64,000 nucleotides of DNA from Lithospermum erythrorhizon. Its lineage: Eukaryota; Streptophyta; Magnoliopsida; Boraginales; Boraginaceae. Location of the stretch: NCBI GenBank assembly GCA_019722365.1, contig JADFUC010000271.1, positions 124,001 to 188,000 of the forward strand. Reading direction: 5' to 3'. Below, one piece after another: positions 1-12,687 of the stretch (within the stretch, counting starts at the first letter, position 1; the number at the start of each line of letters is the position of its first letter). Below the pieces are notes generated by a model. It had not been told where the DNA came from. It saw nothing but the letters and a program-made list of their open reading frames with translations, and did not search any database. Made by a program: the position numbers and the translations under genes.

Positions 1-1287
1 CAACTAATCGTAGTTATGATTCGCCCAAAGTTCTATAAATACCCCAATTATTTTCGAAAATCAATAAATATTCTCATTCAGAAAATACACAAAAAATACT
101 CCAAGAAAAATAATTTTATGATAACTCAAATTCTGTTAAATCTTTAAACCACTAGCGTAAACACCATAGATGGTCGGAAAACACCTCTAGGTGTCCTCAA
201 CGGTGCTCAAATTAAGAATTATTACACAAACGCAATAATTTTTCAAGTCGGTTTAAACTGGATAAAGACCGGCACGCATCTCTCTAACGCCGAACGCTCG
301 CGAATAAGCTAAAAGCACCGATTATTCATATAAATCTTGTACGAATCAATTGAAAATCTCGTGTTTGATTCATCAAGTTCCAAATATAGGAAATACACTG
401 AATATTCTACCCATATACTGAGTCCAAAGTAAACACGCCGTTAAGTGCCCTTGTCTAATCGACGGCTATCAACAGCTGATATCAACCTTCACTGATCATC
501 AATAGCAACAACAAAGCCGCTAGCCACAGAAGACAAAGCCTAAGTTCTCGCCGAGGTCAAATCTCACTAAGTCCCACCTCTACAAGAATAAATGCTGGGC
601 CAGAAGACAGCAAGTCGCATATCGCCTGGGCACAACTTGTTTTCTGCTTCCACCCACTTTAGCTTAAGAGCTCGTGAGTTCTATCCCAAATCAAGCTCCC
701 ATCAGCATAAGCAGTCTCCTGCCTACGTAGATTCCACTAAAGACAAAGAGAGCAACTACTAAGTCCCACAAAGGCGTAGTACGCCTACACAGCCCCACTC
801 GGTAACCTCCTCAAGTCCCACCACACAAAAGATGAAAAACCTCGCATCGCAAGACACTCTGGCAGCCAGTTCATCCGCCTAACATAGCCTGGAACGTGCT
901 CAAGCACCCACGACGTTCATACAACCAACACCTGAATACGCTAGTGCCCCCCGGCTCCCAATTCATTATCCTAATCCGTACTCGCCTCAAAGTCCATCAA
1001 GTCGAGACACACGGTACCTCATGTAGTCATCCCAAATCCACCTCAAATCAAGACAAATCAAGCTGCCTCAAGTCGCCTCAAATCAAGTCGCTCTCATACC
1101 AAGCTCCTATCAAGATTCTATCAAGTCAAGACCTCACAAATCATCGCTGAACGCTATGACTCAAGGGCTTTGGGATAAATAATCCTCTTCGATTTGAGAA
1201 AACTTGTACACTGAAGAATTTTCTCCTACAGTGAATTTTATTTTGTACCCCTTTGAATAAATAATAAAAATTCTTCTTTGCATTACA
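1..1287 (+). repeat. 5' LTR of a Ty3/Gypsy element (left end outside window)
   Basis: This segment aligns by eye with 11380-12687. Shared blocks include the TATA-like CTATAAATACCCC (34 here, about 11413 there), an ATTTTCGAAAATCAATAAA stretch just after it, the GAATAAGCTAAA...GATTATTCAT...TCTTGTACGAA block (302-350 and 11677-11717), and the terminal CCTTTGAATAAATAATAAAA...TTCTTTGCATTACA. The copy ends at ACA (1287) and is followed at once by a primer-binding-site-like sequence. Many mismatches and indels separate the two copies, so the insertion is old. About 480 bp of its left end should lie outside the window, judging from the 3' copy. Confidence 0.75.
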
Positions 1288-1305
1288 GTGGCACGCCCGG
1301 TGGAC
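1288..1305 (+). other. Primer-binding-site-like sequence of the Gypsy element
   Basis: GTGGCACGCCCGGTGGAC directly abuts the LTR end. This form of sequence follows the 5' LTR in plant Ty3/Gypsy elements of the Tat/Ogre type. Its position supports the LTR boundary at 1287. The tRNA that primes it is not assigned here. Confidence 0.55.
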
Positions 1306-2059
1306 TGTCAACTACCCTTGGTCACTGCTGACAACCGAGATGTTTCCAAAGAGACTATCTCAACTCCTCTCCATGTATCAAACCATACTATAGCGAGAAA
1401 GCAGTCACTACAAGACGCTCCTCAAGTTAAATACCTGACCGGCCGACGCCCCTCACTCGCCGAAGTTTCGCTAATATATTACCGGGAGTTCTAGAAGCGT
1501 AACAAGTCACGACAAGAGAACCAAATGCATACACCTAATGCTGCATTTAAAACTTCCCAACACATATCCGAGGATCTCAATGGACAAACACATAATCCTC
1601 ACGCAAAGAAATGTTATAAACCCAAGACACCTACCAGATTCCACACCGAGTTTGTCTTATACAATGCTCAGATACCTACCCGAAGAATGATGACCGGTAT
1701 CGCTTCTCCCTAGAAGAAAGACGGACGACCGACACGGATGGTAGAAAACTGTCAAGTAAAAAATACAACATCAAGCATTTAATCTATCGCCGTATCTCAG
1801 AAAGATATGGACCAAGAGCAAATGCCAGCCTCTAAAGTAAGTAGAAAAAGCTTATAACCCCTAAACGGTACGGACGCCCCATCTATCATCAGATAGCGCC
1901 CCAAAGTTCATCATAAAGAACCAACGCAGAACATAAGAAAACTCTAGTCATTCCTCGATGATGGAACGATTCCAATAGCACACCCGAAGGAGTATATAAT
2001 AGCAATAAAAGGTCACAAGATCGGGAGTCACCTTCATATACCTATCTAAAAAAAAGCCT
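1306..2059 (+). other. Gypsy 5' leader and start of gag, unreadable
   Basis: No frame stays open here for more than about 70 codons, and none of the short open stretches resembles a known domain. By position it should hold the untranslated leader and the gag N-terminus of the Gypsy element. Confidence 0.4.
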
Positions 2060-3050
2060 TACATCTCGTATGTGACCAAATTAAGATGCCAAAGTGGTTA
2101 TCACCTTTTCCAAGTCCTGGGACCACGGAACTGAACCCTAAACAACATATAACCAATTTTGTCGGGTAATAACGGGTCAAATAGTTCATCCGCTTCCTCT
2201 CAAAGCGGAACGCTCGACTAAAGACACACCGACTGAGTCCGCTTCCATGTAGACAAATGGCTCACCGAAAGAGAATTTCAACCGCTTCTTCAAGCATACA
2301 GCAGGATAGTTAGCACGATGGAGCTAATCACAAAAACAAAGCAGCTGGTGAGCTGCCATCGACTTCATCAACCGATGGATAAGCCTCAACTCAAATGTAA
2401 AGATAGGCTCTGTAGTCATCACCATCAACACGTGTATACAAGGTACGCATCGGGACCTCGCAGCACATTACATGCATTAAATACTTCCTGTAACCTTCTC
2501 GAAAGGCCTACAGTACCAAAGCCTGCCATTAATGAGTTCGCAAGATTGCTGTAAACAAAGCGGACGCCCCTATTCCCGCGTTCTTTATTTGAACGCCAAC
2601 ATGAGCTGCGAAGCTCCAAAAGAAGCTTCCAAGCTCGAAAAGAACGAAGCACGTTGGGCGATTTTAAAACGACCGGTTCTCATTTAGAACTGGGCAAGCG
2701 GCCGGCCGAGGACTCGACCTCGGTTGTGTTAACGCCTCACACTCAAAGGAAACGCAAGTGGTAAGGACTATCCCTTCCTGGAGTCTGACGTTCCCTCCAT
2801 GTTTGATGAGCTATTGAAAGAAAAGCTCATCGAACTCTCAAAGTCGAAGATACCCGAGGAGGCAAATAGAAGTACAGAGCCCAACTTTTGCAAGTATCAT
2901 AGAATAATAGGGCATCCCATTGAAAAATGCTTCATATTCAAAAGCAGCCGGTATCTCGCAAGAAAGTGGCATTACCTTGAAGAAGACAAAGTTCTCTTCC
3001 AACCTCATCTCTGGGGAAAGACGGGTCGACATTGTGACGCATTTAAGACT
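2060..3050 (+). pseudogene. gag relic of a Tat-like Ty3/Gypsy retrotransposon
   Basis: This is the decayed coat protein (gag) of the element. In pieces spread over three frames it reads as the plant Gypsy gag core: PKQHI...NFVG near 2140, MELITKTKQ at 2318, and DFINRW-like then LNxNxK(D) residues near 2360-2410. The best-kept part is open from 2799: MFDELLKEKLIEL, then EPNFCKYHRIIGHPIEKC. That last stretch has the C-x2-H-x4-H-x4-C pattern (Cys31, His34, His39, Cys44 of this stretch) typical of Tat-lineage gag, in place of the usual CCHC knuckle. Several frameshifts and stops separate the pieces, so no functional protein is expected. Lineage assignment rests on these motifs only. Confidence 0.7.
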
Positions 3051-3239
3051 ACGAAGTCATGCTACGTATGTCAAGTTGACAACTCAACTACCTGTAAGCA
3101 TTGGCCATGGTAACCACACCGCCTCAAGTAGCCTCCAAACTTTCGCCATCACATTACCAATAGACCGCCACAAGAAGACGGCATCATAATAAAAACCAAT
3201 CAGACAAGCACAAAGTTACAAACGAAGTTTGAGCAAGGC

Positions 3240-3700
3240 GTAATGCCGGGTAGATGGGCGATCACCAGAATATCCTACCACCTGCATATCGGGCTGCCAT
3301 TGGGGCATCTCCACCGAAGACTTACAATGGGCCCCGCTATAATTCAAGGTTTTAACCAGTGAGCCGAACGCCGGGAAAATAAGTCTGCATCATGATAGGG
3401 AACTGGAAACCACAACTTGGTTCCATGTAATAGATGTCAAGGTCACATATAACATCTTACTAGGAAGACCTTAGATTTACAGCAGCAATGTTGTTCCCTC
3501 AACACTTCACTAGTGTTTGAAATACTGCAAAGATGGGATGGAGAAAACAATCAAAGCGCATTTAAAATCCATTACAGTGAGAAGAATTCAATTTTGTCGA
3601 TACCAAATACTACAAAGAAAAAGGCAAATCTAGTACTATGGTGCCCAAAGGGCCCTGTGTAGCTCTAGCGCTCAAGAAACTACCTCATCTTTACAAGAAG
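3240..3700 (+). pseudogene. Protease-region relic of the same Gypsy element
   Basis: A single frame from 3400 to about 3603 reads LETTTWFHVIDVKVTYNILL, then GRP-stop-IYSSNVVPSTLH-stop-CLKYCKDGMEKTIKA. WFHVID...YNILLGRPW and VVPSTLHQCLKY are the hallmark downstream half of the aspartic-protease domain in Tat-type Gypsy elements. Both stops are TAG where the family has Trp (TGG) and Gln (CAG). Each is therefore one transition away, as expected from deamination of methylated cytosines. A YNGPAII.GFNQ-like piece just upstream (3320-3360) is in another frame. The region is non-functional. Confidence 0.7.
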
Positions 3701-4620
3701 CGTAGAGGAACTAGTTAAGCATTCAAAGGCTCGACTTACCCCTCACTCAACTTAAAAGTGGTGACGACACTCTTTAAAAATTTTGTGACACCTCGCTAAG
3801 GACCCAAAATAGAACATGGAACCAGCTGTCCAGCAGTTTACACTTGCTAAAAAAGATGGTTGGTGATCCCGCTTAAGGACAAAACCATTTATTTAGCCTA
3901 CCTCCCGAGGTCAAGAGAAAAACATACGGGTTGGGGCCAATACCCAAACACGAGCAAGCGCGGAAAGGACGGGTCCGCCGCTAACTCAAACTACGTGATC
4001 GGTATACATCAAAAATCACCACCGCACGCTCGATCAAGCAGGGCCACAAACCACTACATAGCAGAAAGCCGGGTAGTGCGTACCGCAAAGCAAATACATG
4101 AGACGGAAGACCCCTCGCAGTTCGGAGCAATCTCAACTCCTAAAAAGAAACCAAGCCTCGAGATCAAAGAAGCACCACAACCCAACTCTAAGCATCCACT
4201 CAAAAAACTGGGAGGACGATCTCCCCAAAATTCTACGAGGTAGAACCACGAGGAAAGAGGAAATCTCTACCTCATATTTCAACATAGAAGAACAGCATGA
4301 AAGCACGCCAGATAGGGTACTTTCCTGGCCCAAAGCACATCCGGAAGCGGGCTTGGGGCGAGAAGTTTATACACTCGTGTAATGTCAGGAAGAAGATGCG
4401 TAAACGGACGCCATGGGCGCGTGGAATTCAAAGACGCATACCCCGAGCACGATATTCCCTGTAGGAGTGGGGACGAACTAGAGAAATTCACAGGCCCACG
4501 AACAAACCCTCTGGAACACTCAAAGCGACGTCAAATTCTAACGGTATCCAGATCTAGCTCAAACAAAGGTCAAGACGATCCATTGTACAAATACATCCAC
4601 CCATGCACACTATAGTATGA
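3701..4620 (+). pseudogene. Gypsy pol linker relic, weakly readable
   Basis: A basic, proline- and serine-rich open stretch runs from 3860 to 4243, and 4098-4382 is open in another frame. The position after the protease and the acidic/basic low-complexity composition fit the linker between protease and RT in Tat-type elements. I could not read any RT motif (such as LDxxxGF or YxDD) in any frame from here to 10.9 kb. The RT, RNase H and integrase domains therefore seem deleted or fully decayed. Confidence 0.35.
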
Positions 4621-5640
4621 CTGTTAGAATCTAGTATGAATTTCATTTTGTGATAAACACCAAATTCATACATCCCTGGATCCTCAAACGATATAAATTA
4701 ACTAAACACATAATCAGAATTATGAATGTTGTCTTACATTCAAGTAGCTGAAGACCTAAATCTTAAAAACCAACTCCTCAAGAAGATGCCTCGCGTGAAT
4801 GCCCTGAGAAACCTCTCCAATTTCTTTTGTCCAACACCAAACGATGCCCTCTGGGACACACCGTGAGTGGAACTAATCCTAGACTAACTGCTAGAAGTTT
4901 CATGTAGAACAAATGGAAGAGAAATTTCTTCCATTTCTGTGATGAGAGGGCGGCTATTTAGGCGCGAGGCAAAGGTTTTCATTTTCATGAAACGAAACCC
5001 TTTGCCTCTTCCCTTTAAATACCATTTACAATTTCCACCAAGTAAGAACGTTAAGAAATCGGTTTATATCGCTAACTTAATTGGGACTGCTATGGCTTCC
5101 AATCAAATAACGAGTTACTAATGAAATTGCTCCATTTTACCAACTTAACAAGTCAATTAAAATACTAACGAAGTCACTAATAAATAACTTTATCAAGCTT
5201 ATTCATCACTAATTTAATTGACAAACTTGCAGCTTTTAACCACCGATGTTCATCAATATATATTTATCGTTATATAAATATTGAGAGATACATTTCCCAA
5301 TATAAGTCTCAAGCGAATTTCATGCATGAAATATAATTCGAATATCACCTTAAGGCTGACCATCTTCTAGCTCAGATAATAGTAGCTTGTATAATAATAA
5401 TCGACCACTACTATTATAACGATTAACGAAGCAGCATTCAGCACCGCCTCATAACCCCTTAAATTATCATGAACTCCACTTTATAAATATACCATTACTA
5501 TGTTCAAGTTCCAAGAATCACATTTAACCAACCCTAGAAATTTAATCATTACACAATTATAAAGAACAGCATAATAAAAGTGGAATCAATTCTCATTGAT
5601 TTCAAATAATGATCAAGACCTCATGTAGCTGGCTGCCTCG
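4621..5640. other. AT-rich segment, possibly an inserted LTR
   Basis: The composition changes abruptly near 4617 (TGTTAGAATCTAGTATG...) from the C-rich Gypsy interior to AT-rich DNA. A local inverted stretch (AGGCAAAGGTTTTCATTTTCATGAAACGAAACCCTTTGCCT, about 4968-5008, pairing loosely) and TATA-like runs are present. A similar-looking stretch lies near 41.84-42.1 kb. No coding sequence was recognised, and the limits and identity are uncertain. Confidence 0.3.
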
Positions 5641-6287
5641 GATGAAAAATATCAACACCCCTCAGAAACTAAGGTCAAATTCCAAAGAGAAGAGCTACCA
5701 GATAGGCCACCTTCCTACCTCACAGTAACGAAAGCGCCCTCATCCACGGAAACGACGGTTGCAAAATCATGTCTACCGTCCCCATACATCGAGCAGAAAG
5801 GACGAAGCAGACGTGGACGCTCTAATATACGAGCCCTGGATAAGTCTCAGATGCCGATCAGTTCCCTGTATGAATCCGTGGTCCAACGCATGCCTATAAT
5901 AATTTCTCTATGGACTACTCTACCCGGATAAACCCAAGTAGTATCAGACGAGTTCTTCAAGCTGGCGTGGGATCTAATTCATGTACAAGCATCGCTCACG
6001 AGCGTAGACGCTCTTGAACGAATGTCCGCCTCGAAGATTAATGCCTAAATACTGCATTCAATAACACCCTATCTTTACGGAAAGAGCGTCGACGGGGCGA
6101 GACTTCAAGCTCGACAAGAGACTATCATAAATGCGGCGAGATGACATACGGTCGAAACCCGGAGGTTCAAATATTTCCGAATAACCTGGCACGCCTCCGA
6201 GTAATGCAGGATAAACCCACCACGCCCCGACACGATCTAAAACTATCACCCCCACTTCGAACGGTAGCATAAATTGTTCACCTCCTG

Positions 6288-6383
6288 ACGAGGATCTAAT
6301 CATCCAACCTCCTGAAAGCACGAGGATAAACTACCCAACCTCCTGGGATATACGAGGATAAAATGTCAACACCCCCGAACTAC
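6288..6383 (+). repeat. 32-bp tandem repeat, three copies
   Basis: Units start with ACGAGGAT at 6288, 6320 and 6352, a 32-bp period. Each unit carries a variant of AACC(T)CC(T)G before the next start. The array is followed by AACTACGCTTGACTTCGATCC. A related array precedes the same block at 8.02-8.11 kb. Confidence 0.65.
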
Positions 6384-8014
6384 GCTTGACTTCGATCCCG
6401 AGGACGAATTGGGGTACCCAGCGCTGATACGCATCAAACACGTGCATAACCCAAAAACAACATCCATGTTCTCCCACAAAGTTTGAGAGCTGCAAGATAC
6501 CGAACAAGTCAAGTACGTCTCAACCAGCCCAAAGACGACATGGCACAAGTCTATATCAACAAGTGTAACCTTCGCATTACTGGCCGAGGCCCTCGGCGCT
6601 AAGCCGCAATCACAAGCAGTGGTTATGCTACTAAAGCTCCTAGATTGGCCCGACTAGTTCAAGAACACGATGCTAAAACTCTCGAACCTGTGGACGCAAA
6701 GTTTTTCGAGGGACGAAGATAGTAATAAAGTGACGCCGCTTTTTAACCCCCGCTATATTGCATAATTTTGCCAGATTGGCAGACGTAACAGTGCCCTACC
6801 CCAAGCAGAGTAACGGACGAGCGAAACGACGGAATCGCACCCTACGAGACGCAAATAAGACTGGGCGGCAGCTAAAGCTCCACCTTCTATTCCAACACTA
6901 TCTCTAAACTCGAGGACTAAGTCCCAAGAGTTTGGCGGTGTTCGATTACGGGCGATGACAGAGAGTTCCATGTGTAGCTGTCTGTGTTCAAGAAGAAATA
7001 CATCCTCTCATGAAATTTGAGGATCATTCTACTTGAAACCCGCAAACTCTCAAGGCCTTTAGATATTCAATCGCATAAATATCCATACGTACTCCACCCC
7101 GACTACTAAGTCAAGCAAGTGCCATTCAGAACATATCCACTATGTCTAATACGCCTAAAGTCGGTAACATGGTTATTTTAACTACTAAACTGCTAAGGCC
7201 AGAACATATCAGGCCTGTCCAAAATGCCCCTAAAACTAGGACAAGTGGTACCGACCATAAGCCTCTAAAGTCGGTTGAGACACATCCACAGTATCCAACG
7301 AGCTTCGAAGAGCCATGAGGATGTACAAGTTAGCAAATCAGCAAAATATCAAGTAGCATCAAGTCGTAAAGCCCTCGAGCAAGATTGACCGAAGATTAAC
7401 ATCAGACAAGCCTACACCAACAAGTCACCCTTAGAGTTAAAGCCGCTTAAAGCTCTTCGGCGCTGAACCGTAATCTCGTAATACAAAGGTTCCTAGATCA
7501 GTACCCGACCTGACAAGGAACACCACCAAAACCCTTGTATTTAGTGGGATTAATGTCAAATTGGAAGTCATGTTGCTTGGAGCCAAATACACAAGACAAT
7601 GGGCGGTAAGATAAAAGTAAGCAAGAAGACTAAATGATAGCCTGTGGCACACTAAACATGTACCCAAGCGCATTTACTCTAATGCCAATGTATAACACTT
7701 GAAAGATAGAGGTACCTCATTTATCTATCCATGCAATTCATGACTACGGGATATTAAGGATCGAAACGGGCGTCCACTATACCAACAAGGAAGATACCCA
7801 AGTCTTACCAATGATTCCGCAAGCCAGACCAAGATCAAGTGTGTAACGGGAAAACGAATTTCACACACGATGCCTTCGCCTTGTTGGAAATCAAGAACCT
7901 AACATACCCAAATAGAATATGCGTTATCGAACCCAAAAAGTGGAAGAAAGCAGCGGAACCCATGATGGTCATAACCTAAAAGGATACTATCCTTAAACGT
8001 ACTAAGGATCACAA

Positions 8015-8110
8015 CTCCCCGGTAAAGAGCATAAATGCCTACCGCTCACGGGTAAAGAGCACAAAAAACCCAACAAACTCTCGGATAAGTCTAAACTATC
8101 ACCAAACAAC
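8015..8110 (+). repeat. Diverged ~32-bp tandem array, partner of the 6.3-kb array
   Basis: CGGTAAAGAGCATAAATGCC, CGGGTAAAGAGCACAAAAAACC and CGGATAAGTCTAAACTATCACC follow each other at about 30-33-bp spacing. They lead into AACTACGTTTGACTTCGATCC at 8108. The arrangement mirrors the array at 6288-6383, which suggests duplication of a larger block. Confidence 0.5.
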
Positions 8111-8703
8111 TACGTTTGACTTCGATCCTCGAGAACGATCCTCAAGTGTACGTAGCAATGAACGCCCAAGCTCGCTTATAACTTATCAAAATTCTCCTCA
8201 TTCCCTACAAGCCATCACGAGGGCTAATCGCTATAAAGAAAGTGCCAAAGAACCATAAGCATCAAGTCAAACATCAAAGTATAAAAAGGCATAAGAGAGT
8301 ACGGTGAGTAATACCATGCCCCTAGCGAATGAAAATCCCACTGCTGATCATGCCATCCAAAAGTGGGCGCCCATCCCTCTATATCAACAAAGAAAGATCA
8401 ACATCAAGTGTGTAGTAAAAAGAAGAGGAGACGGGTCCATCTCAACTCATTCATTACTCACACTAATGTGCCAAAAGAAAAAAAAGGCATGAGTCAAAAG
8501 ACAATCCTAGCGTAGTGTCGGAAGAACAAGTGATCGCCCCCAGCTTGCCAACATCCTCAAACCAAGTGGACGTACCAAGACAAAGTCTAAAAAGCATAAA
8601 TAGAATGATCTCCATGAATACGTGGTCAATAGAAAGAAGCAGGACATCCTCCGCCCAACTAAATACCATCAATATTTAAGGTCATTCAATCCAATGTACG
8701 TAG

Positions 8704-8707
<4 letters not shown>

Positions 8708-8794
<87 letters not shown>
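8708..8794. repeat. (AT)n microsatellite, about 43 units
   Basis: An uninterrupted AT/TA dinucleotide run of about 87 bp. It is the longest simple repeat in the window and lies inside the Gypsy 3' region. Confidence 0.95.
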
Positions 8795-8798
<4 letters not shown>

Positions 8799-8799
8799 G

Positions 8800-10896
8800 T
8801 ATGTTAGCTAACCTATCCTAAGCTACGACTAAAAGACAAACTCAAACATAAATGGGCGTAAGAGAAGACTTAGCGATCATCAACCATCTCACCAAATTTG
8901 TCTACAAAAGCAAGAGAAAATAAATCAAGCAACCAAGCCCTTATAGAGGGTCGATGCATAGGGATTGGATTTAAACAAAATCCTAAAGGTCCATGCACAT
9001 GCTCAAGGCCATCCTGATCCTACGTGGAATGCACAATTCAAAGCAAAAACATACTTCTAGCATAGCCTACACATGCTTGTGGGTCGAGGATCAAAATTTA
9101 AGTCAAGATAGAAAATTCTGAAAAAAATATATCCAGAAACTAGACTCATAAACGAGTCTGTGAGCATAAGTCTCACCCTAATATGACATCCGAGTCAGAG
9201 AAACAACCCCCAAAAAGAAGTTTTACAAAAAGTCGAAACGAAAATTTTCAAGAGTATCTTAAAACAATCATAACTCGAGCTATAGGTAGAATTGTGAGGT
9301 CTACTCAGTAAAAATAACCGTCTCTTCGTTATCTTTCTAAAGGTATAAGACAGACTCAAAACAGACTTATAACGAAAAAGTTATGGACAGTTTTCTAAGG
9401 CAGAAATTTTGACGAACCAAAACATGCAATTCAAGAAAATAACGATGCTAGATATTTCAAAGGAATATTTAAGCATCTAGTTAAGCATGTACAAACATAA
9501 TCATCAAAGGGTTCATCAAAAGGCATAAAAAGATGCATAAGAGTCGAGGTACTCAACTTTCAAGGCGAAAGCTTAATCGAATCACAAAATGTGGCAACTT
9601 TATGTTTCCACTCAACTTCAAGAGCCAGAAAGCATAAATAAGACATTAACGATTTATATGATCACATAATGTCGCAAGAAGCAAAGAGAAAAGTTATAAT
9701 AATCTCACTGGGGAATCGCGCACTGGGAGTGTGAAGATGATTTAAAATTTGCTTTTGACTCATCCTATCCTTATATGTACCTCATAGCCAATTACTTTAA
9801 AAAGTTCTCAAATTGTCTTCATTTCTGATAAAAAGATTCTAGAATTACAAAGACGAAATAAACGAACTAGTCTATCGATGGCTATGTTCGAAAATTCATA
9901 TACACGTAAGCGGATGATTTATTTTATTTTTACATGAAAATATATATCCCAAATATTTGATAGACCCGAAAATTGGTCCAAAATTCCAAAAAAATGGGAT
10001 TAAAATTAAGATGATTAATTCAAAAATTCATGCGGGATGCATGATAATCATTTTAAATATCCCACATGTAATAAATTCATATCGAAGATATATCGACTCA
10101 ATCAAATCCAGCGATTCTCGATCAATATAAATTAGAGTACTACACTTAAAAATAATTAATTCTCAATAAACGAATTAAATAGGTCTTACCACGTAATACA
10201 TCATGTTAATAAAGAAACCTAGATAACCTACTCCCCTAATAAATTGAGAATTAAACGGATCTCAACATGTAATACATCATGTTAACAGAAATTCATAACT
10301 CACCTCTAATAAATCGGTAATTAAACGGGTCTTAACACGTAATACATCACGTTAACATCAAACTCAAATAATTCAACGCCTCCAATAAATCAGTATTGAA
10401 TGGGATCCCCCAACATACTGGCATTAAATCTCATATAATTGCCTTCATTAAGTCAAAGATCAAGACTTAATTAAGCACGCGATACGCAAAACGCGCCACA
10501 ATAAAAACCTACAAACGAGATAACCCCTCCCATAAGTCGAGTCATTTAAATCGTGATCAAAGGCATCACAACAAATCCCTATAAACATGTAATCATCCTT
10601 TAAAGTCCCCAAATGACATGGATGATGACCTTGGACCGCAATTAGCCTTAAATGCATCTGCAAGAAGCCCGAATCAAGCTAACCATCACCGCACCACCCG
10701 GTAGGAGCACCGATGACGTATCAAGACGAAAGTAATAAATTCTCATCAATAAATGATCTAACATACATCCAATAAGTCGGTCAGCAGTAATCGACGCCGC
10801 GGAAAGAACACATGCCGGAAGTAAAACCTCGAAATATTCACATGTACCATTCATGTTGAAAATAAACACTGCCCTGGTCGTGTTCTCGACACCTAC
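8800..10896. other. Gypsy interior before the 3' LTR, no readable gene
   Basis: No open frame above about 85 codons and no domain was recognised. Around 10.13-10.43 kb a phrase of the type TAATACATCA(T/C)GTTAACA...AATAAAT.GG.(A)TTAA(A)CGG recurs three to four times (about 10195, 10270, 10335) at 65-75-bp spacing, forming a diverged tandem repeat. Confidence 0.4.
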
Positions 10897-12687
10897 TGAC
10901 AATGAAAATTTATTAAATAATAATTAAAACGATTCATGACCTAATCAAATTAATTAAAAATCGAGCCACTCAAAAGTCGACACGTGGCTGGGGGTTCCCT
11001 GGCCGAGCCTCCCCTCATTCTAACGCAAACCCTCGCACGAACAAGTGGTTTCCTAAAATAGCCCAAATTAAGTCATTAAATCTAGGGTTCGAGGCTAAAA
11101 AATCCCAAATTTTATCAAGTTAAAATCGGCCATGTGGTCTAATTAAGTCAAAGTTTCGGGGTTCAAACTGGTATCTAAGTTACGTGAACTGCAACAAAGG
11201 CTCCAAAGATTCCGTCAACATTTAAAATGTGTTGACCTAGAAAAAGATCAGAACCTCTTCCTATATTAAAATAGGCACCCATTTTCAATTCTCGGAGGAG
11301 AATAAATTCCTAAAATCCGACGATCTCGGTGATCTTCGTCAAGCAAAAAATTCTAGCATCACGATCCACTAAGATAAATCCAACCAATCGATGTGTATTC
11401 AAGGCCTAAAAGCCTATAAATACCCCCCTTATTTTCGAAAATCAATAAACATTCTCATTCAAAAATACATAGAAAAAACATCCAGAAAATACAACTAATA
11501 CCTTTGAAATTCTAATCCTAAATCTTTTAAACCACCACCAACGTAAACACCATGTAGTCGAAAACACCCCAGCGCCCCTAAATAAAGCGCCAAATTAAGA
11601 AGCAATTATCGCAAAAGCAATAATTTTCAAGTCGAAGTAAATCAGACCACTACGCCAAGAACGCCAATGTTGGGTGAATAAGCTAAAGGCACTGATTATT
11701 CATAAATCTTGTACGAACATCTCGAAAAATTTTGTGCTGATTCATCAAGCCTGTATATATATGAAATACAGCCAATATCAGCCCTTGGTAATCGGAGTCC
11801 GGGCAGAAACACGCTTACTAAGGCCTCGTCTCGATTGACGGCTATCAATAAAGCGCTGTGGGATAATCAACCTTCACACCGACATCATCACTACACAATG
11901 TTTCTGCTGGTGCCGCCGTAAGCATAAAGATAAAGTCAAGTTGAAGTCAAATCTCACTAAGTCTCACTCTATAGTAACAAGTTGCTAGCACTTTAGTACA
12001 AGTGCTAAGCATATTAAAGCTTCCACACCTCGTTTGGTATCACTCCACACGCCTTAAGAGCTCAAGCTCTATCCCAAATCAGCCTCCACTCCAAAGACAA
12101 AGACTCACTCAAGCCTACAAAGTTCCACCTTTCAAAGCATAAAGAAGACATCTACTGGGCACTACGCAAGCCAGTATCACAACTACATAACCCCACTTCC
12201 TGCAACCTCCCTGCCTCCCACCACAAAAGCCAAGACTCGCAGACATAAAGACACATTCAATGAGTCCATCTAGTCTAACATAGGCCTGGTGATCAAGTCC
12301 AAGACCCAAGATCAAGACATACAACCAACACTCTGAATACGCCGCAGTGCCCCCCATTGGACTGTATCCAAGTCCGTACTGCCTAAGTCCATCAAGGCGA
12401 AGACACATATCCAAATTTCATAAAGCTTCTATCCCAACTAATTCAAATCAAGAAAATCAAGCTTAATTCAAGCTCAAATCGTCGCCTCATACCAAGTTCT
12501 ATCAAAACCCATCGTCGTTTTAGTCAACATTCACAAATCGCTGCCAAGAAACGCTTGCGACTCATAGCTTAAAACGGCCGATCCTCTTCAATTGGATAAA
12601 CCGTATTATCAAAGAATTTTCCTCTACAAGCAGACATTTTATTTTATACCCCTTTGAATAAATAATAAAAAAATTCTTTGCATTACA
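10897..12687 (+). repeat. 3' LTR of the Gypsy element
   Basis: The segment matches 1-1287 in the same orientation. It starts with TG (TGACAATGAAAATTT), ends with ACA (TTCTTTGCATTACA) and has a TATA-like CCTATAAATACCCC at about 11411. A CCTTTGAATAAATAATAAAA stretch before the end could serve polyadenylation. The start is inferred from the similarity of its first bases to the starts of LTR-A to LTR-C (TGTAGATA...AATTT), so that edge is less certain than the 3' edge. Full length would be about 1.79 kb. Confidence 0.65.

Larger units (their letters stand above)
5641..8700. other. Gypsy non-coding 3' half with dispersed, diverged sub-repeats
   Basis: This C-rich, G-poor stretch has no long open frame. 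Several blocks recur in degenerate form. AACTACGCTTGACTTCGATCC at 6378 recurs at 8108. CTCGGCGCTAAGCCGCAATC at 6592 recurs as TTCGGCGCTGAACCGTAATC at 7456. GGGCG.CCA...TAT.CCAACAA.GAAGAT near 7770 recurs near 8365. Repeat-bearing regions between pol and the 3' LTR are known in Tat/Ogre elements, and this fits that pattern. Confidence 0.45.

Noticed and set aside
896..1150. 84-codon frame inside the first LTR
   Set aside because: It lies within the 5' LTR, is low in complexity and is not conserved in the 3' LTR copy.
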